From Methylococcales bacterium (lineage in GTDB: Bacteria; Pseudomonadota; Gammaproteobacteria; Methylococcales; Methylomonadaceae), in assembly GCA_023145835.1 (NCBI GenBank), contig JAGLDH010000034.1, positions 1-64,000 of the forward strand: DNA of 64,000 nucleotides, in the 5' to 3' direction. The notes beneath the pieces were generated by a model that was not told where the DNA came from, did not search any database, and saw only the letters and a list, made by a program, of their open reading frames with translations. Shown here piece after piece: positions 19,781 through 28,812 of this stretch. The translations under genes were made by a program, and so were the position numbers. The stretch's first letter is position 1, and each line of letters starts with the position of its first letter.

Positions 19781-21340
19781 TTAGTGTCTAAAGTGACGCA
19801 TACCTGTAAAGACCATTGCTATATCATGCTCATCTGCTGCTTCAATAACTTCATTATCTCGCATTGAACCACCGGGCTGGATAATTGCTGTGATTCCAGC
19901 TTCTGCCGCAGCATCTATACCATCTCTAAAAGGAAAAAATGCATCTGAAGCCATTGAAGAACCAGAAACGATTAACTTTTCGTCAGCGGCCTTAATGCCC
20001 GCAATTTTAGCTGAATAAACTCGACTCATTTGTCCGGCACCAACTCCAATAGTTTGTCCTTTTTTACAGTAGACAATAGCATTTGATTTAACAAATTTAG
20101 CTACTTTCCATGCGAATAACATGTCGGCCATTTGTTGTTCTGTTGGTTGTCGTTTACTGACAACTTTTACGTCTGCTTGGTTAATTTGACCAAAGTCTTT
20201 ATCTTGAACTAACAGACCACCTGCCACACGTTTAAAATCAAACTCAGGTTTGGCTTCATTTAACCATTCTCCACATTCTAGTACACGGACATTCTTTTTT
20301 TCTGTTAATACACTTTTTGCTGAAGAACTAATAACTGGGGCAATAATAACCTCAACAAATTGGCGTTTAATAATCTCTTCTGCTGTTTTTTGATCCAACT
20401 GTTGATTAAAAGCAATAATGCCACCAAATGCAGAGGTCGGGTCAGTTGCATAAGCTAAATCATAAGCTGTTAATATATCTTCTGCCTGTGCGACACCACA
20501 AGGGTTGGCATGTTTTACAATAACGCATGTTGGTTGATCGTTAAAAGATTTAACGCATTCTAAAGCGGCATCTGCATCTGCAATATTATTATAAGATAAC
20601 TCTTTACCTTGTATTTGTGTTGCCGCGGCAATAGTACCAGAAGCTGGTTTTTTCTCTGTGTAAAAAGCTGCATTTTGGTGAGGGTTCTCGCCATACCGCA
20701 TTGCTTGAGTATGGTGAAATTGTAAATTAAGTGTCTCTGGAAATTGAACCTTGTTGACGGCACCAAGGTAAGCTGAGATGGCAGTATCATACTTAGCTGT
20801 ATGTTCAAAACTTTTGAGAGCCAGATTAAAACGGTTTTGTTGAGAAATACTTGCGTTATTGTTTTTTAACTCATCAATAATAGAAATGTAGTCTTCAGGG
20901 TCAACAACAACAGAGACATCTTTATGATTTTTTGCTGCCGCTCGAATCATAGTTGGACCACCAATATCAATATTTTCAATAGCAGTTTCTAAATCACAAT
21001 CTGGGTTTGCAACTGTTTGCTCAAAGGGATAGAGATTGACTACTACTAAGTCAATCGGGTTAATGCCATTCGCTGCCATCACTTTATCATCAGTGCCTCG
21101 GCGACCTAAAATTCCACCATGTACTTTTGGGTGTAATGTTTTTACACGGCCATCCATCATTTCAGGAAATCCTGTGTAATCAGAGACTTCTGTAACTTGT
21201 ACATTGTTTTCTGCAAGTAATTTGGCAGTACCGCCTGTTGATAATATTTCTATACCCAGTTGATCTAGTTCTTGGCAAAATTCAAGAATTCCTGTTTTAT
21301 CCGAGACACTAATCAGTGCACGAGCAATTTTTTTGTTCAT
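19781..21340 (-). CDS. purH: Bifunctional AICAR transformylase/IMP cyclohydrolase
   Basis: A 519-residue enzyme for the last two purine steps, AICAR formylation and IMP ring closure. The N-terminal MGS-like cyclohydrolase domain begins [15 protein letters not shown] (residues 6-20) and has [12 protein letters not shown], and [12 protein letters not shown]. The C-terminal formyltransferase part contains LRYGENPHQ-like [15 protein letters not shown] (about residue 214), VVKHANPCG-like [11 protein letters not shown] and the end MRHFRH. Length and ends match the family. It is placed between fis and purD. Confidence 0.97.
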   Translation of the reverse strand: MNKKIARALISVSDKTGILEFCQELDQLGIEILSTGGTAKLLAENNVQVTEVSDYTGFPEMMDGRVKTLHPKVHGGILGRRGTDDKVMAANGINPIDLVVVNLYPFEQTVANPDCDLETAIENIDIGGPTMIRAAAKNHKDVSVVVDPEDYISIIDELKNNNASISQQNRFNLALKSFEHTAKYDTAISAYLGAVNKVQFPETLNLQFHHTQAMRYGENPHQNAAFYTEKKPASGTIAAATQIQGKELSYNNIADADAALECVKSFNDQPTCVIVKHANPCGVAQAEDILTAYDLAYATDPTSAFGGIIAFNQQLDQKTAEEIIKRQFVEVIIAPVISSSAKSVLTEKKNVRVLECGEWLNEAKPEFDFKRVAGGLLVQDKDFGQINQADVKVVSKRQPTEQQMADMLFAWKVAKFVKSNAIVYCKKGQTIGVGAGQMSRVYSAKIAGIKAADEKLIVSGSSMASDAFFPFRDGIDAAAEAGITAIIQPGGSMRDNEVIEAADEHDIAMVFTGMRHFRH

Positions 21341-21388
21341 ATGTTTTTGAAAAATATATTTGTGCTAAGAAGGTCGAGCTAAATAAAT

Positions 21389-21697
21389 TTAGGATAAGTT
21401 GTACTGCTCAACTTTTTTTCGTAAAGTACTACGGCTTAATCCGAGTACTTTAGAAGCTTTAGTTTGGTTTTGACCGCAATATTCTAATGCGGCCTCTATG
21501 AGAGGTTTTTCTACTTCACTAATGACCATTGCATGCAATCCACTGGTATCATGTCCATTAAGTTGAGAAAAATAATGTTTTACTGCTTCTTTGACGTGTG
21601 CAGATAAAGGGATTGGCGCTATTTTTATATTCTCAAGACTGATCACTTTAGTGTTTTGTAGCTTTACATTCATATTGTCTAATCGTTTTTTAAACAA
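21389..21697 (-). CDS. fis: Nucleoid-associated factor Fis
   Basis: A small DNA-bending regulator. The C-terminal helix-turn-helix is unmistakable: CGQNQTKASKVLGLSRSTLRKKVEQY. Two starts are possible: TTG at 21697 (102 residues, MFKKRLDN, reminiscent of the E. coli start MFEQRVN) and ATG at 21673 (94 residues). Neither has a strong Shine-Dalgarno. Fis controls rRNA promoters, recombination and global topology. It directly follows dusB, as in E. coli, where dusB translation regulates fis expression. The gap to the dusB stop is under 45 bp. Confidence 0.92.
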   Translation of the reverse strand: MFKKRLDNMNVKLQNTKVISLENIKIAPIPLSAHVKEAVKHYFSQLNGHDTSGLHAMVISEVEKPLIEAALEYCGQNQTKASKVLGLSRSTLRKKVEQYNLS

Positions 21698-21715
21698 GTT
21701 TAATCTTTTGAGATC

Positions 21716-22684
21716 TCAATCAAGATCGGAGAATACGGAATTAACCATGGCTCTTTGTAAAGATGGTTCTTGTATATTAAAAATTTCTTTTTTACAAGAA
21801 GAGGGGATGGATCCTATGTTATCAAAATACCATCCGATGTGTTTACGAGCTATTCTAACACCGCTATTGTTTCCATAAAAGCTATATAAAGATTCTAGAT
21901 GATTATTAATAATCATCTGGCTCTCTTTAATTGATTGTTTTTTAAGTGGTTTTTTGCTATTAAGATGGTGCAATATTTCCTTAAATATCCAAGGGTTCCC
22001 TTGAGAAGCTCGCCCTATCATGATTGCGTCAGCACCTGTGAATTTCAGAACTTCTTTTGCTTTTTTAGCATGAGTAATGTCACCATTAGCAATAATAGGA
22101 AGGCTGGTGCTTAGCTTAACTTTTTTAATCGTATTGTATTCTGCCTCTCCTGTAAATTTACAAGCTCTAGTACGCCCGTGAATAGTGAGAGCAGAAACCC
22201 CAGCTTGTTCTGCAATTTTTGCAATGTTAACAGCATTTTTATTGTCTTTATCCCACCCCGTTCTGATTTTAAGTGTAACAGGAATCGTAACGGCGTTAAC
22301 GACAGCATCTAAAATTTTTTTTACTAATAACTCATTTTTGAGTAAAGCAGAACCTGCTGCGACTGAACATACTTTTTTTGCAGGACACCCCATGTTAATG
22401 TCAATGATTTGTGCACCGCGTTGTTGGTTTAACAACGCAGCATTAGCCATTTGTTGAGGATCGGTTCCTAAGATTTGTATCGAACGAAGTCCTGACTCTC
22501 CTGTGTAATCAGTCTTTAATAGAGTTCTTTTATGTGTTTGTAAAGCAGGGTTTGAAGCAACCATTTCTGATACAGCAAGTCCTGCACCAAATTGGCGGCA
22601 TAACTCTCGAAAAGGTCGGTCTGTAATTCCGGCCATAGGAGCAAGAATTAAATTGTTTTTTAGCTGATAAGAACCTATTTGCAT
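21716..22684 (-). CDS. dusB: tRNA-dihydrouridine synthase B
   Basis: A 322-residue flavoprotein that reduces uridines in the tRNA D-loop. The FMN barrel begins LAPMAGITDRPFRELC (residues 14-29). The catalytic cysteine is in NMGCPAKKVC (about residues 97-106), and TIHGRTRACKFTGEA and GDITHAKKAKEVL are further family signatures, as is GADAIMIGRASQGNPWIF. The order dusB-fis is conserved. Just upstream lies a 125-bp inverted-repeat element, so the dusB promoter may lie within or beyond it. Confidence 0.96.
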   Translation of the reverse strand: MQIGSYQLKNNLILAPMAGITDRPFRELCRQFGAGLAVSEMVASNPALQTHKRTLLKTDYTGESGLRSIQILGTDPQQMANAALLNQQRGAQIIDINMGCPAKKVCSVAAGSALLKNELLVKKILDAVVNAVTIPVTLKIRTGWDKDNKNAVNIAKIAEQAGVSALTIHGRTRACKFTGEAEYNTIKKVKLSTSLPIIANGDITHAKKAKEVLKFTGADAIMIGRASQGNPWIFKEILHHLNSKKPLKKQSIKESQMIINNHLESLYSFYGNNSGVRIARKHIGWYFDNIGSIPSSCKKEIFNIQEPSLQRAMVNSVFSDLD

Positions 22685-22718
22685 AGTTTTAACGTGATAA
22701 ATAAGTCGGGAAAAGAGC

Positions 22719-22843
22719 TTAGGACTGAGAATTTTATAAAACCCGAAACTGACTTGTCTTTTTGTCCAGTTTCTATTTTTACGCCTTGAAACTGAACAAA
22801 AATCCTATACCAGTTTCGGGTTTTATTTCATCCTCAGTCCTTA
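22719..22843. repeat. Nested inverted-repeat element
   Basis: TAGGACTGAGAATTTTATAA with AACCCGAAACTGA at the left is repeated inverted at the right as CAGTTTCGGGTTTTATTTCA and CCTCAGTCCTTA. Inside, GAAACTG and CAGTTTC occur twice each, so either two small hairpins or one long one can form. It lies between the membrane-protein gene stop and the dusB start, both on the minus strand. It may act as a terminator (CAGTTTCGGGTTTTAT) or be a MITE. I saw no second copy in the window. Confidence 0.65.
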
Positions 22844-22876
22844 GGGTGATTATTTAAACTCTTTGCCCTCATGCAT

Positions 22877-23422
22877 TTAGTCTGACTTTAAATCCTTGTC
22901 ATGTTCATCTGTAAAGATGGGATTAACTCTGTCATCGTCATGAAGTTTTTCCGAATCATCAGGATAAATATGCCAGAAAGATTTATCAATTGAACCATTT
23001 TTATAATCTTCTTTCTTTCCGTGAGTGAAAGGACACCACCAGTTTTCAACAACTTTTACTAAGTAAGAGTGCCATTCAAAAAGAGCCACACTATAAGGAC
23101 AATACCAAGTACAGTTAAGAATCCAATAAAGCTTTGATTGAGCCAGGCTTAATTTGAATGAGCCATCCATAGTAATTTGATTTTTCATAGAATAGCGGTG
23201 GCTGGCTCTTTCAGGAAGATAATGACTCCATTTGTTTACATTTTTAGCTCCACATAGTATTAAACTGTAATAAGTCCAATAGGCACTTAGAACAATAAAT
23301 GGAAAAGTTATGATGGGTAAATAAATAAGTATTAGGCCTATTGCTCTGGATAAAACGGATACATTTTTATAATTTTTACCGATTATTACTCTATCGGCGG
23401 GGCATTGTTCACAAGCTTTCAT
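22877..23422 (-). CDS. Cysteine/tryptophan-rich membrane protein, unknown
   Basis: A 181-residue protein not recognised by name. It begins MKACEQCPADRVIIGKNYKN, with a CxxC pair at residues 4-7, then two hydrophobic helices (about residues 25-62), and a region with several Cys and Trp (LNCTWYCPYS, ENWWCPFTHGKKEDY), and ends in an acidic, Asp-rich tail. Its start overlaps the stop of the upstream metal-binding peptide gene by 14 bases, so the two are translationally coupled. The CxxC head, the inner-membrane segment and the partner suggest metal or thiol chemistry at the membrane, but this is inference from context only. Confidence 0.75.
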   Translation of the reverse strand: MKACEQCPADRVIIGKNYKNVSVLSRAIGLILIYLPIITFPFIVLSAYWTYYSLILCGAKNVNKWSHYLPERASHRYSMKNQITMDGSFKLSLAQSKLYWILNCTWYCPYSVALFEWHSYLVKVVENWWCPFTHGKKEDYKNGSIDKSFWHIYPDDSEKLHDDDRVNPIFTDEHDKDLKSD

Positions 23423-23588
23423 TGGTACTCTCGTTTGTAGTGGGTGGTAAAATGTTTTCGTTAAATAATTGAAATATACTTAAACAACCTTGACAGCAAA
23501 ATTTTTTTGTTCCTTCATTAGAATTTAGGGTAAACCCATTTATCTTGACGGGTAAGCTGCACAATGAACATGTTATATCAGTTGTCAT
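23409..23588 (-). CDS. Stand-alone cation-ATPase metal-binding domain peptide
   Basis: A 59-residue protein (MTTDITCSLCSLPVKINGF at the start) found by reading the minus strand after rlmI. The pattern C-x2-C-x-LPV followed by FCCQGCLSIFQLF is that of the putative metal-binding domain at the N-terminus of copper P-type ATPases such as CcoI/FixI. Here the domain is free, with no ATPase attached. It starts 8 bp after the rlmI stop and its TGA lies 14 bases inside the next gene. A copper or other soft-metal binding role is likely from the family; a delivery or sensing role with the downstream membrane protein is inference. Confidence 0.75.
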   Translation of the reverse strand: MTTDITCSLCSLPVKINGFTLNSNEGTKKFCCQGCLSIFQLFNENILPPTTNESTNESL

Positions 23589-23595
23589 TTGTAAA

Positions 23596-24792
23596 TTATA
23601 AGCTGCTAGAAACGGAACAGAAATAAGTTTTTAAATATTCTGTTTCGGGTATTGATGGATGAATAGGATGGTCTGGCCCTTGACTGCCTGACTCAATAAA
23701 CACTAAGTGGCGGTCTATATGGCGTCCAGAGGAACGTAATATTTCATGTAAATTTGATTTTGTTAAATGATGAGAGCATGAGGCCGAGACTAAAATACCA
23801 TTTTTATTTAAAACTTGTAGAGCTAAGTGATTGAGCCGACGATAAGCTTCATAACCTGCTTTAAAATCTTTTTTTCTTTTTACCAGTGCCGGAGGGTCAA
23901 GTACGACGATATCATAGCGTTCATTGTTTTCGCGTGCTTTTTTTAGGAAATCGAAAACATCAGCACGGACAAAATTCATTTTATCTTGTACATTATTTAG
24001 CTTGGCACTTTTTTGAGCTAGCACTAATGCACTTTCTGAGCTATCGACACAAGTGACCTCTGATGCTCCCGATAATGCTGCTGGGATCCCCCATGCACCA
24101 GAATAAGAGAATAAGTCTAGAACGCGCTGATTTTTAGCAATTTTTGCCATTTTAGCGCGACTATAGCGATGATCATAAAACCAGCCTGTTTTTTGTCCAT
24201 CTACAACATCAATATTAAACAGAGTGTTATTTTCTTCAATAACAAGGGTTTCAGGCAGTGTTCCGTAGATGACTTCTGATTCCTGAGTTAATTCCTCTAA
24301 TTGTCTTTGGCTATTGTCATTTTTTAAAATAATAGCGTCTGGTGAAAAAAGTTCAACTAGTGTTGTGATTAGAATTTCTTTTTGTTTTTCTATGCCTGCA
24401 GTTGTGATTTGAACAGATAGAACAGAGCCAAATCTATCAATAACTAAGCCTGGTAAACCATCACTTTCACCAAATATTAACCGATAGAAAGGTTTGTCAA
24501 ATAATTTGTTGCGTAATGCAAGCGCATTACTCAGTCTATTTTTGAAGAAATTGCCCCCCATTTTTATAGAAGGTTTTCTTGATATAAGTCGTGCACAAAT
24601 AAGTGTATTAGGGTTTATGTAAGCACTACCAAGTGGTTTGCCTGTATTGTCTTTAATAACAACCATGTCCCCAGGAGAAAACTGATTTAAAGGTGTACGT
24701 TTAGTATCTACTTCATTACTAAAAACCCATAAATGTCCTTTTCGTAATCGTTTATCTTCATTTTTTTTTAAATAGATTTCAGGATGTGCCAT
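23596..24792 (-). CDS. rlmI: 23S rRNA (cytosine1962-C5)-methyltransferase RlmI
   Basis: A 398-residue class I SAM-dependent methyltransferase close in length to E. coli RlmI (396). The N-terminal PUA domain includes KGHLWVFSNEVD (residues 19-30). The methyltransferase core has VLDLFSYSGAWGIPAALSGA (about residues 224-243), and the motif IV region YDIVVLDPPALVKRKKDF with the C5-MTase-type catalytic cysteine in SASCSHHL (about residue 342). It sits 10 bp after the DUF3426 gene and 8 bp before the metal-binding peptide gene, as part of the prmA operon. Confidence 0.93.
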   Translation of the reverse strand: MAHPEIYLKKNEDKRLRKGHLWVFSNEVDTKRTPLNQFSPGDMVVIKDNTGKPLGSAYINPNTLICARLISRKPSIKMGGNFFKNRLSNALALRNKLFDKPFYRLIFGESDGLPGLVIDRFGSVLSVQITTAGIEKQKEILITTLVELFSPDAIILKNDNSQRQLEELTQESEVIYGTLPETLVIEENNTLFNIDVVDGQKTGWFYDHRYSRAKMAKIAKNQRVLDLFSYSGAWGIPAALSGASEVTCVDSSESALVLAQKSAKLNNVQDKMNFVRADVFDFLKKARENNERYDIVVLDPPALVKRKKDFKAGYEAYRRLNHLALQVLNKNGILVSASCSHHLTKSNLHEILRSSGRHIDRHLVFIESGSQGPDHPIHPSIPETEYLKTYFCSVSSSL

Positions 24793-24802
24793 TACACCAA
24801 TT

Positions 24803-25447
24803 TTAAATTAATTCGAAACGAAAGCCAGCAACTTTTTCTGAGGGTACTGCAACAATAATTTTTATTTCTGTCATCATGCCGGGCTTAATTTCAGTGATAT
24901 TGTTTATTACGTAGTCTTTAGGATGAAATATTCTTTCAGCAAAAGTTTCTCCTACATAATTCATCAAGGCTAATTTTGTTGAAGGCTGGTTTTGCGAAAA
25001 ATCAGCTTGGTTGATAAGTGAGGCATTTAAAACATAGGTACCATTATCAGCGGGATCAAAAGAAACCTTTAGAACCTTAAATTCTTCGGAATTTTTATAA
25101 GGAGCTAATGGATAGTTAAGGATAGAACAAACTTTTTGTAGTACGGGTCTTATTGTTTTGTTATGTGCTATCGTTTCACCCTTAAAAAAATAAATCTGAA
25201 GTAAAAGAATAAGAGTAAAAAGACCCGCTCCGTACTTCCAAAACTCTGAAAGAGAGTCGGTCGGACTATCTAGTTCTGAATCAGATGAACTTTCTGAATT
25301 TTTTTTAAATAGACCTTTTTCGCTTAAGTGGTCATTGGGGTCAAAAGTGATATAACACCTATTACAAAGAAACTCGCCTTTTGATAGCAGTAGCTTTTTC
25401 TCAGTAATGGGGTGCTTTTTGAAGCAAGATGGGCATTCTGTATGCAT
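24803..25447 (-). CDS. Zinc-ribbon, DUF3426 membrane protein
   Basis: A 214-residue protein with an N-terminal zinc ribbon of two CxxC pairs (CPSC at residues 5-8, CNRC at 28-31). A serine/aspartate-rich linker, one transmembrane helix (about residues 72-88) and a periplasmic DUF3426-like domain (about residues 100-212) follow. This MJ0042-type zinc-ribbon plus DUF3426 architecture is common next to prmA in proteobacteria. The function is unknown. It begins 3 bp after the prmA stop, so the two are co-translated. Confidence 0.85.
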   Translation of the reverse strand: MHTECPSCFKKHPITEKKLLLSKGEFLCNRCYITFDPNDHLSEKGLFKKNSESSSDSELDSPTDSLSEFWKYGAGLFTLILLLQIYFFKGETIAHNKTIRPVLQKVCSILNYPLAPYKNSEEFKVLKVSFDPADNGTYVLNASLINQADFSQNQPSTKLALMNYVGETFAERIFHPKDYVINNITEIKPGMMTEIKIIVAVPSEKVAGFRFELI

Positions 25448-25450
25448 GAT

Positions 25451-26335
25451 TTAGTTATTTTTTAATCCATCTAATCTGCACCATTCCTCTTGACTTATTG
25501 GTGATTTGATTTTGATGTTAAATTTTGTGTAGGCATCTATGACAAGGTTTGCTTGTTCATTTAATATGCCCGATAAAACCAATTGTCCTTGTGGTTTTAG
25601 TAATGCTGAAATTGGTTCAGACAACTCGCAAAGAGGCTTGGCTAAAATATTGGCAAGAACAATGTCAGCTTCAAAAGAGGAAAATTGCTCAGGTAAATAA
25701 TTTTTTATTTTATCCTGAACCTTGTTTTTCTCTGCATTGGCTTGAGTTGTAATGATTGCTTGAGGGTCAATATCAATAGCATGGACTTCTTTTGCTCCTA
25801 GTAAAACAGCTGCAATAGCAAGAATACCTGAACCACACCCATAGTCAATCACAATTTTGTTAGAAATGTCATGGGAAGATAGCCATTCTAAGCAAAGTGC
25901 AGTTGTTGGATGTGTTCCTGTTCCAAATGCCAAGCCTGGGTCTAATGTCATGCAAACACAGTTTTGTTCTTTTTTTTCTTGTCCAGTAGGGCAAACCCAA
26001 AGGCGGTTACCGAATTTCATTGGATGATAATGTTCCATCCATGAGCGTTCCCATGCCTGGTCTTGTATTATTTCTTCAAACCAGCTGTTTAAGGTTAATT
26101 CTTTAAACTGTGAAAATAAGAGTGTTTTTACTAATTCAGGCTCTGCTTCTATTTCAAAAAGAGCGATTACTTTAGTTGAGATCCATATTTCTGTTTCCCC
26201 AAGTGCAGGTTCATAAACAGGGTGATCTTCAGCATCCATATATGTGACAGATACCGCTCCCAGTTCACTAAAAAAATCGGAGACTTTTGTCGCTGTATTT
26301 TTATTAGTAATTACTGAAAGTTGATGCCAAGTCAT
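25451..26335 (-). CDS. prmA: Ribosomal protein L11 methyltransferase
   Basis: A 294-residue enzyme that trimethylates ribosomal protein L11. The SAM site is VIDYGCGSGILAIAAVLLGA (about residues 158-177), the preceding LDPGLAFGTGTHPTTALCLEWL is a PrmA hallmark, and the post-II motif VLANILAKPL contains the NI-L signature. The N-terminal substrate-recognition domain begins MTWHQLSVIT. It is the first gene of the minus-strand operon prmA-DUF3426-rlmI-metal peptide-membrane protein and follows the accC terminator. Confidence 0.97.
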   Translation of the reverse strand: MTWHQLSVITNKNTATKVSDFFSELGAVSVTYMDAEDHPVYEPALGETEIWISTKVIALFEIEAEPELVKTLLFSQFKELTLNSWFEEIIQDQAWERSWMEHYHPMKFGNRLWVCPTGQEKKEQNCVCMTLDPGLAFGTGTHPTTALCLEWLSSHDISNKIVIDYGCGSGILAIAAVLLGAKEVHAIDIDPQAIITTQANAEKNKVQDKIKNYLPEQFSSFEADIVLANILAKPLCELSEPISALLKPQGQLVLSGILNEQANLVIDAYTKFNIKIKSPISQEEWCRLDGLKNN

Positions 26336-26435
26336 TATATTATTTTCAAGTTGGCCACGCTTTTGGCCATAAGAGGTGTACTGAAAACTAAATAGAAATC
26401 ATTATTTAGATCACATTTATAGGGTTTAGAGCGAA

Positions 26436-26475
26436 AAACCAGTATTAATTGAACGCTTTCAATTAATACTGGTTT
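26436..26475 (-). terminator. Rho-independent terminator after accC
   Basis: An 18-bp perfect stem (AAACCAGTATTAATTGAA paired with TTCAATTAATACTGGTTT) with a 4-base loop. On the minus strand the stem ends in a T run (GGTTTTTCGC), and it lies 20 bp beyond the accC stop. It should end the aroQ-accB-accC transcript before the prmA promoter. Confidence 0.85.
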
Positions 26476-26494
26476 CCTGTCTATTATGCTAAAT

Positions 26495-27835
26495 TTAAAT
26501 TCCCAATTTTTTTTCTAGGTAATGTATATTTTGACTGCCTGATGCAAAAGCATTGTCAGCCATAATATCCATTTGTAATGGAATATTGGTTTTAATGCCA
26601 TCTATGATCATTTCATGTAGAGCAGTTTGCATTCTAGCAATAGCACTTTTTCTATCATCACCATGGGCAATTAATTTTCCAATCATTGAATCATAATAAG
26701 GAGGAACTTTATAGCCATTGTATATATGTGTTTCACAGCGTATCCCTGGGCCTCCAGGCATGTGGAATTGTTCAATTGTGCCTGGGCAAGGCATAAATGT
26801 TTTAGGGTCTTCGGCGTTTAAACGGCATTCAATTGCATGGCCAGTAAACGTGACTTGGTCTTGAGATAGTGATAAAGGTTCTCCAGCTGCAATGCGGAGC
26901 TGTTCTTTAACGATATCAACACCGGTAATCATTTCTGTAACAGGATGTTCAACTTGAACACGAGTATTCATTTCTATAAAATAAAACTCATCTTTTTCAA
27001 ATAAAAATTCAAATGTACCTGCTCCTAAATAGCCTATATCTTTGCAGGCTTTAGTACATAAATCCCCCATTTCTGACCTTAGTTCATCGCTGATACCTGG
27101 TGCAGGAGCTTCTTCTACTACTTTTTGATGTCGACGCTGCATTGAGCAGTCTCTTTCGCCAAGATGAATGGCATTACCGTGAGAATCGGCTAAAACTTGA
27201 AATTCAATATGCCGAGGATCTTCCAAGAATTTTTCCATATACAGCGTGTCATTACCAAAGGCAGCTGCAGCTTCTGCTTTTGTTAATGAGATAGCGCTTA
27301 ATAAAGCCGCTTCTGTATGCACAACACGCATGCCTCGTCCGCCACCGCCGCCAGAGGCTTTGACAATAATAGGGTAACCAATTTCCTGAGCCATTTTCAT
27401 ATTGGCATTGTTGTCGGTTGTTATTGGTTCACCATTTCCTGGTACACAGGGTATTCCTGCAGCAAGCATAGCTTTCTTGGCGGATATTTTATCGCCCATT
27501 AAGCGGATAGTTTCGGCTTTGGGACCAATAAATGTAAAGCCACTAAGACTTACTTTTTCTGAAAAATCAGCATTTTCTGATAAAAACCCATAACCAGGAT
27601 GAATGGCAACAGCGTCAGTAACTTCTGCAGCACTAATGATTGCAGGAATATTTAAATAACTTTCAGCTGAAGATGCGGGACCGATACAAACAGCCTCGTC
27701 AGCAAGACGAACATGTTTTAAGTCACGGTCAGCATCAGAATGTACGGCAACAGTTTTTATGCCTAATTCGCGACATGCACGAAGAATACGTAAAGCGATT
27801 TCGCCACGATTAGCGATTACAATTTTATCGAACAT
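26495..27835 (-). CDS. accC: Acetyl-CoA carboxylase biotin carboxylase subunit
   Basis: A 446-residue ATP-grasp enzyme that carboxylates the biotin of AccB in the first step of fatty acid synthesis. It begins [20 protein letters not shown]. The glycine-rich ATP lid is [14 protein letters not shown] (about residues 159-172), followed by [15 protein letters not shown] and the catalytic [16 protein letters not shown] (about residues 285-300). Length is as in E. coli (449). It follows accB with a 17-bp gap and ends at a strong terminator. Confidence 0.98.
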   Translation of the reverse strand: MFDKIVIANRGEIALRILRACRELGIKTVAVHSDADRDLKHVRLADEAVCIGPASSAESYLNIPAIISAAEVTDAVAIHPGYGFLSENADFSEKVSLSGFTFIGPKAETIRLMGDKISAKKAMLAAGIPCVPGNGEPITTDNNANMKMAQEIGYPIIVKASGGGGGRGMRVVHTEAALLSAISLTKAEAAAAFGNDTLYMEKFLEDPRHIEFQVLADSHGNAIHLGERDCSMQRRHQKVVEEAPAPGISDELRSEMGDLCTKACKDIGYLGAGTFEFLFEKDEFYFIEMNTRVQVEHPVTEMITGVDIVKEQLRIAAGEPLSLSQDQVTFTGHAIECRLNAEDPKTFMPCPGTIEQFHMPGGPGIRCETHIYNGYKVPPYYDSMIGKLIAHGDDRKSAIARMQTALHEMIIDGIKTNIPLQMDIMADNAFASGSQNIHYLEKKLGI

Positions 27836-27852
27836 ATGTTTACCTAATTGAG

Positions 27853-28314
27853 TTATTCAATGATGAATAGAGGTTGGTCATATTCGACAGGTTGTGCATT
27901 TTCAACCAAAATTTGTTTGATTGTTCCACTTCTATCAGCTTCAATTTGGTTGAGAATTTTCATTGCCTCAATAATACAAAGTGTTTCGCCTTCAGTCACT
28001 GACTGGCCAACTTCAACAAATGGATTGGCTGCGCTAGGTGATGCAGAACGATAGAACGTTCCGACCATTGGTGATTTTACAGCATGGCCTGATATCACTT
28101 CTTCAGCAGGATTTTGTGTTGTACTTGAAGAAGGAGTTGCCGTTGGCTGTGTAAGCGTAGTGACTACTGGTGCAGCAGCCATAGCGACTGGAGCTGGTAA
28201 AGATGAAGAATAACGACTAATGCGTACAGACTCTTCACCTTCACTAATTTCAATTTCTGCAATGTCAGATTCTTCGATGATTTCAATTAGTTTTTTTATT
28301 TTTCTTAAATCCAT
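27853..28314 (-). CDS. accB: Acetyl-CoA carboxylase biotin carboxyl carrier protein
   Basis: A 153-residue carrier. The biotinylated lysine is K119 in [12 protein letters not shown], inside the biotinyl/lipoyl domain (about residues 77-153) with the usual thumb sequence [20 protein letters not shown]. An Ala/Pro/Thr-rich flexible linker (about residues 38-72) joins it to the N-terminal region [18 protein letters not shown]. It is placed 3 bp after aroQ and before accC, the conserved gammaproteobacterial order. Confidence 0.98.
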   Translation of the reverse strand: MDLRKIKKLIEIIEESDIAEIEISEGEESVRISRYSSSLPAPVAMAAAPVVTTLTQPTATPSSSTTQNPAEEVISGHAVKSPMVGTFYRSASPSAANPFVEVGQSVTEGETLCIIEAMKILNQIEADRSGTIKQILVENAQPVEYDQPLFIIE

Positions 28315-28317
28315 TAT

Positions 28318-28764
28318 TTAATTTCTCTCTGATAATATCTGGTGAGCGGCTTGTAAAGCCAGATCATACCCGCTTGCCCCTAAACCACAAATAACGCCTA
28401 CGGCAATATCTGAAAAATAGGAATGGGCTCTAAAACTTTCGCGTGAATGAATGTTGGATAAATGAACTTCTATAAAAGGTATATTTGTGGCAAGTAGTGC
28501 ATCACGAATAGAAACACTAGTATGCGTAAAAGCGGCAGGGTTAATGATAATAAAATCAACCTTGTTTTGAAAAGCATGGTGAATTGTTTCAACAATTTCA
28601 TGCTCAGCATTTGATTGATAAAAATTAAGAATATGGCCTAATTTTTCAGCCTTTGTTAAGGCTGTCGCTTTAATGTCTTCTAGCGTCTTATTGCCATAAT
28701 GTCCCGGCTCTCTAATACCTAATAAGTTTAAGTTTGGGCCATTCAGTATGGAAATTGTCGCCAT
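28318..28764 (-). CDS. aroQ: Type II 3-dehydroquinate dehydratase
   Basis: A 148-residue shikimate-pathway enzyme converting 3-dehydroquinate to 3-dehydroshikimate. Signatures are [19 protein letters not shown] (residues 6-24), with the catalytic tyrosine in [25 protein letters not shown] (about residues 74-91), and [17 protein letters not shown] with the catalytic histidine. It is the first clear gene of the aroQ-accB-accC operon, downstream of the arfA-like gene on the same strand. Confidence 0.97.
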   Translation of the reverse strand: MATISILNGPNLNLLGIREPGHYGNKTLEDIKATALTKAEKLGHILNFYQSNAEHEIVETIHHAFQNKVDFIIINPAAFTHTSVSIRDALLATNIPFIEVHLSNIHSRESFRAHSYFSDIAVGVICGLGASGYDLALQAAHQILSERN

Positions 28765-28812
28765 GAAGGTGTTTTTCTCTATAGTATTTTGATTCTAGTA
28801 ATTCTGCCTAAA

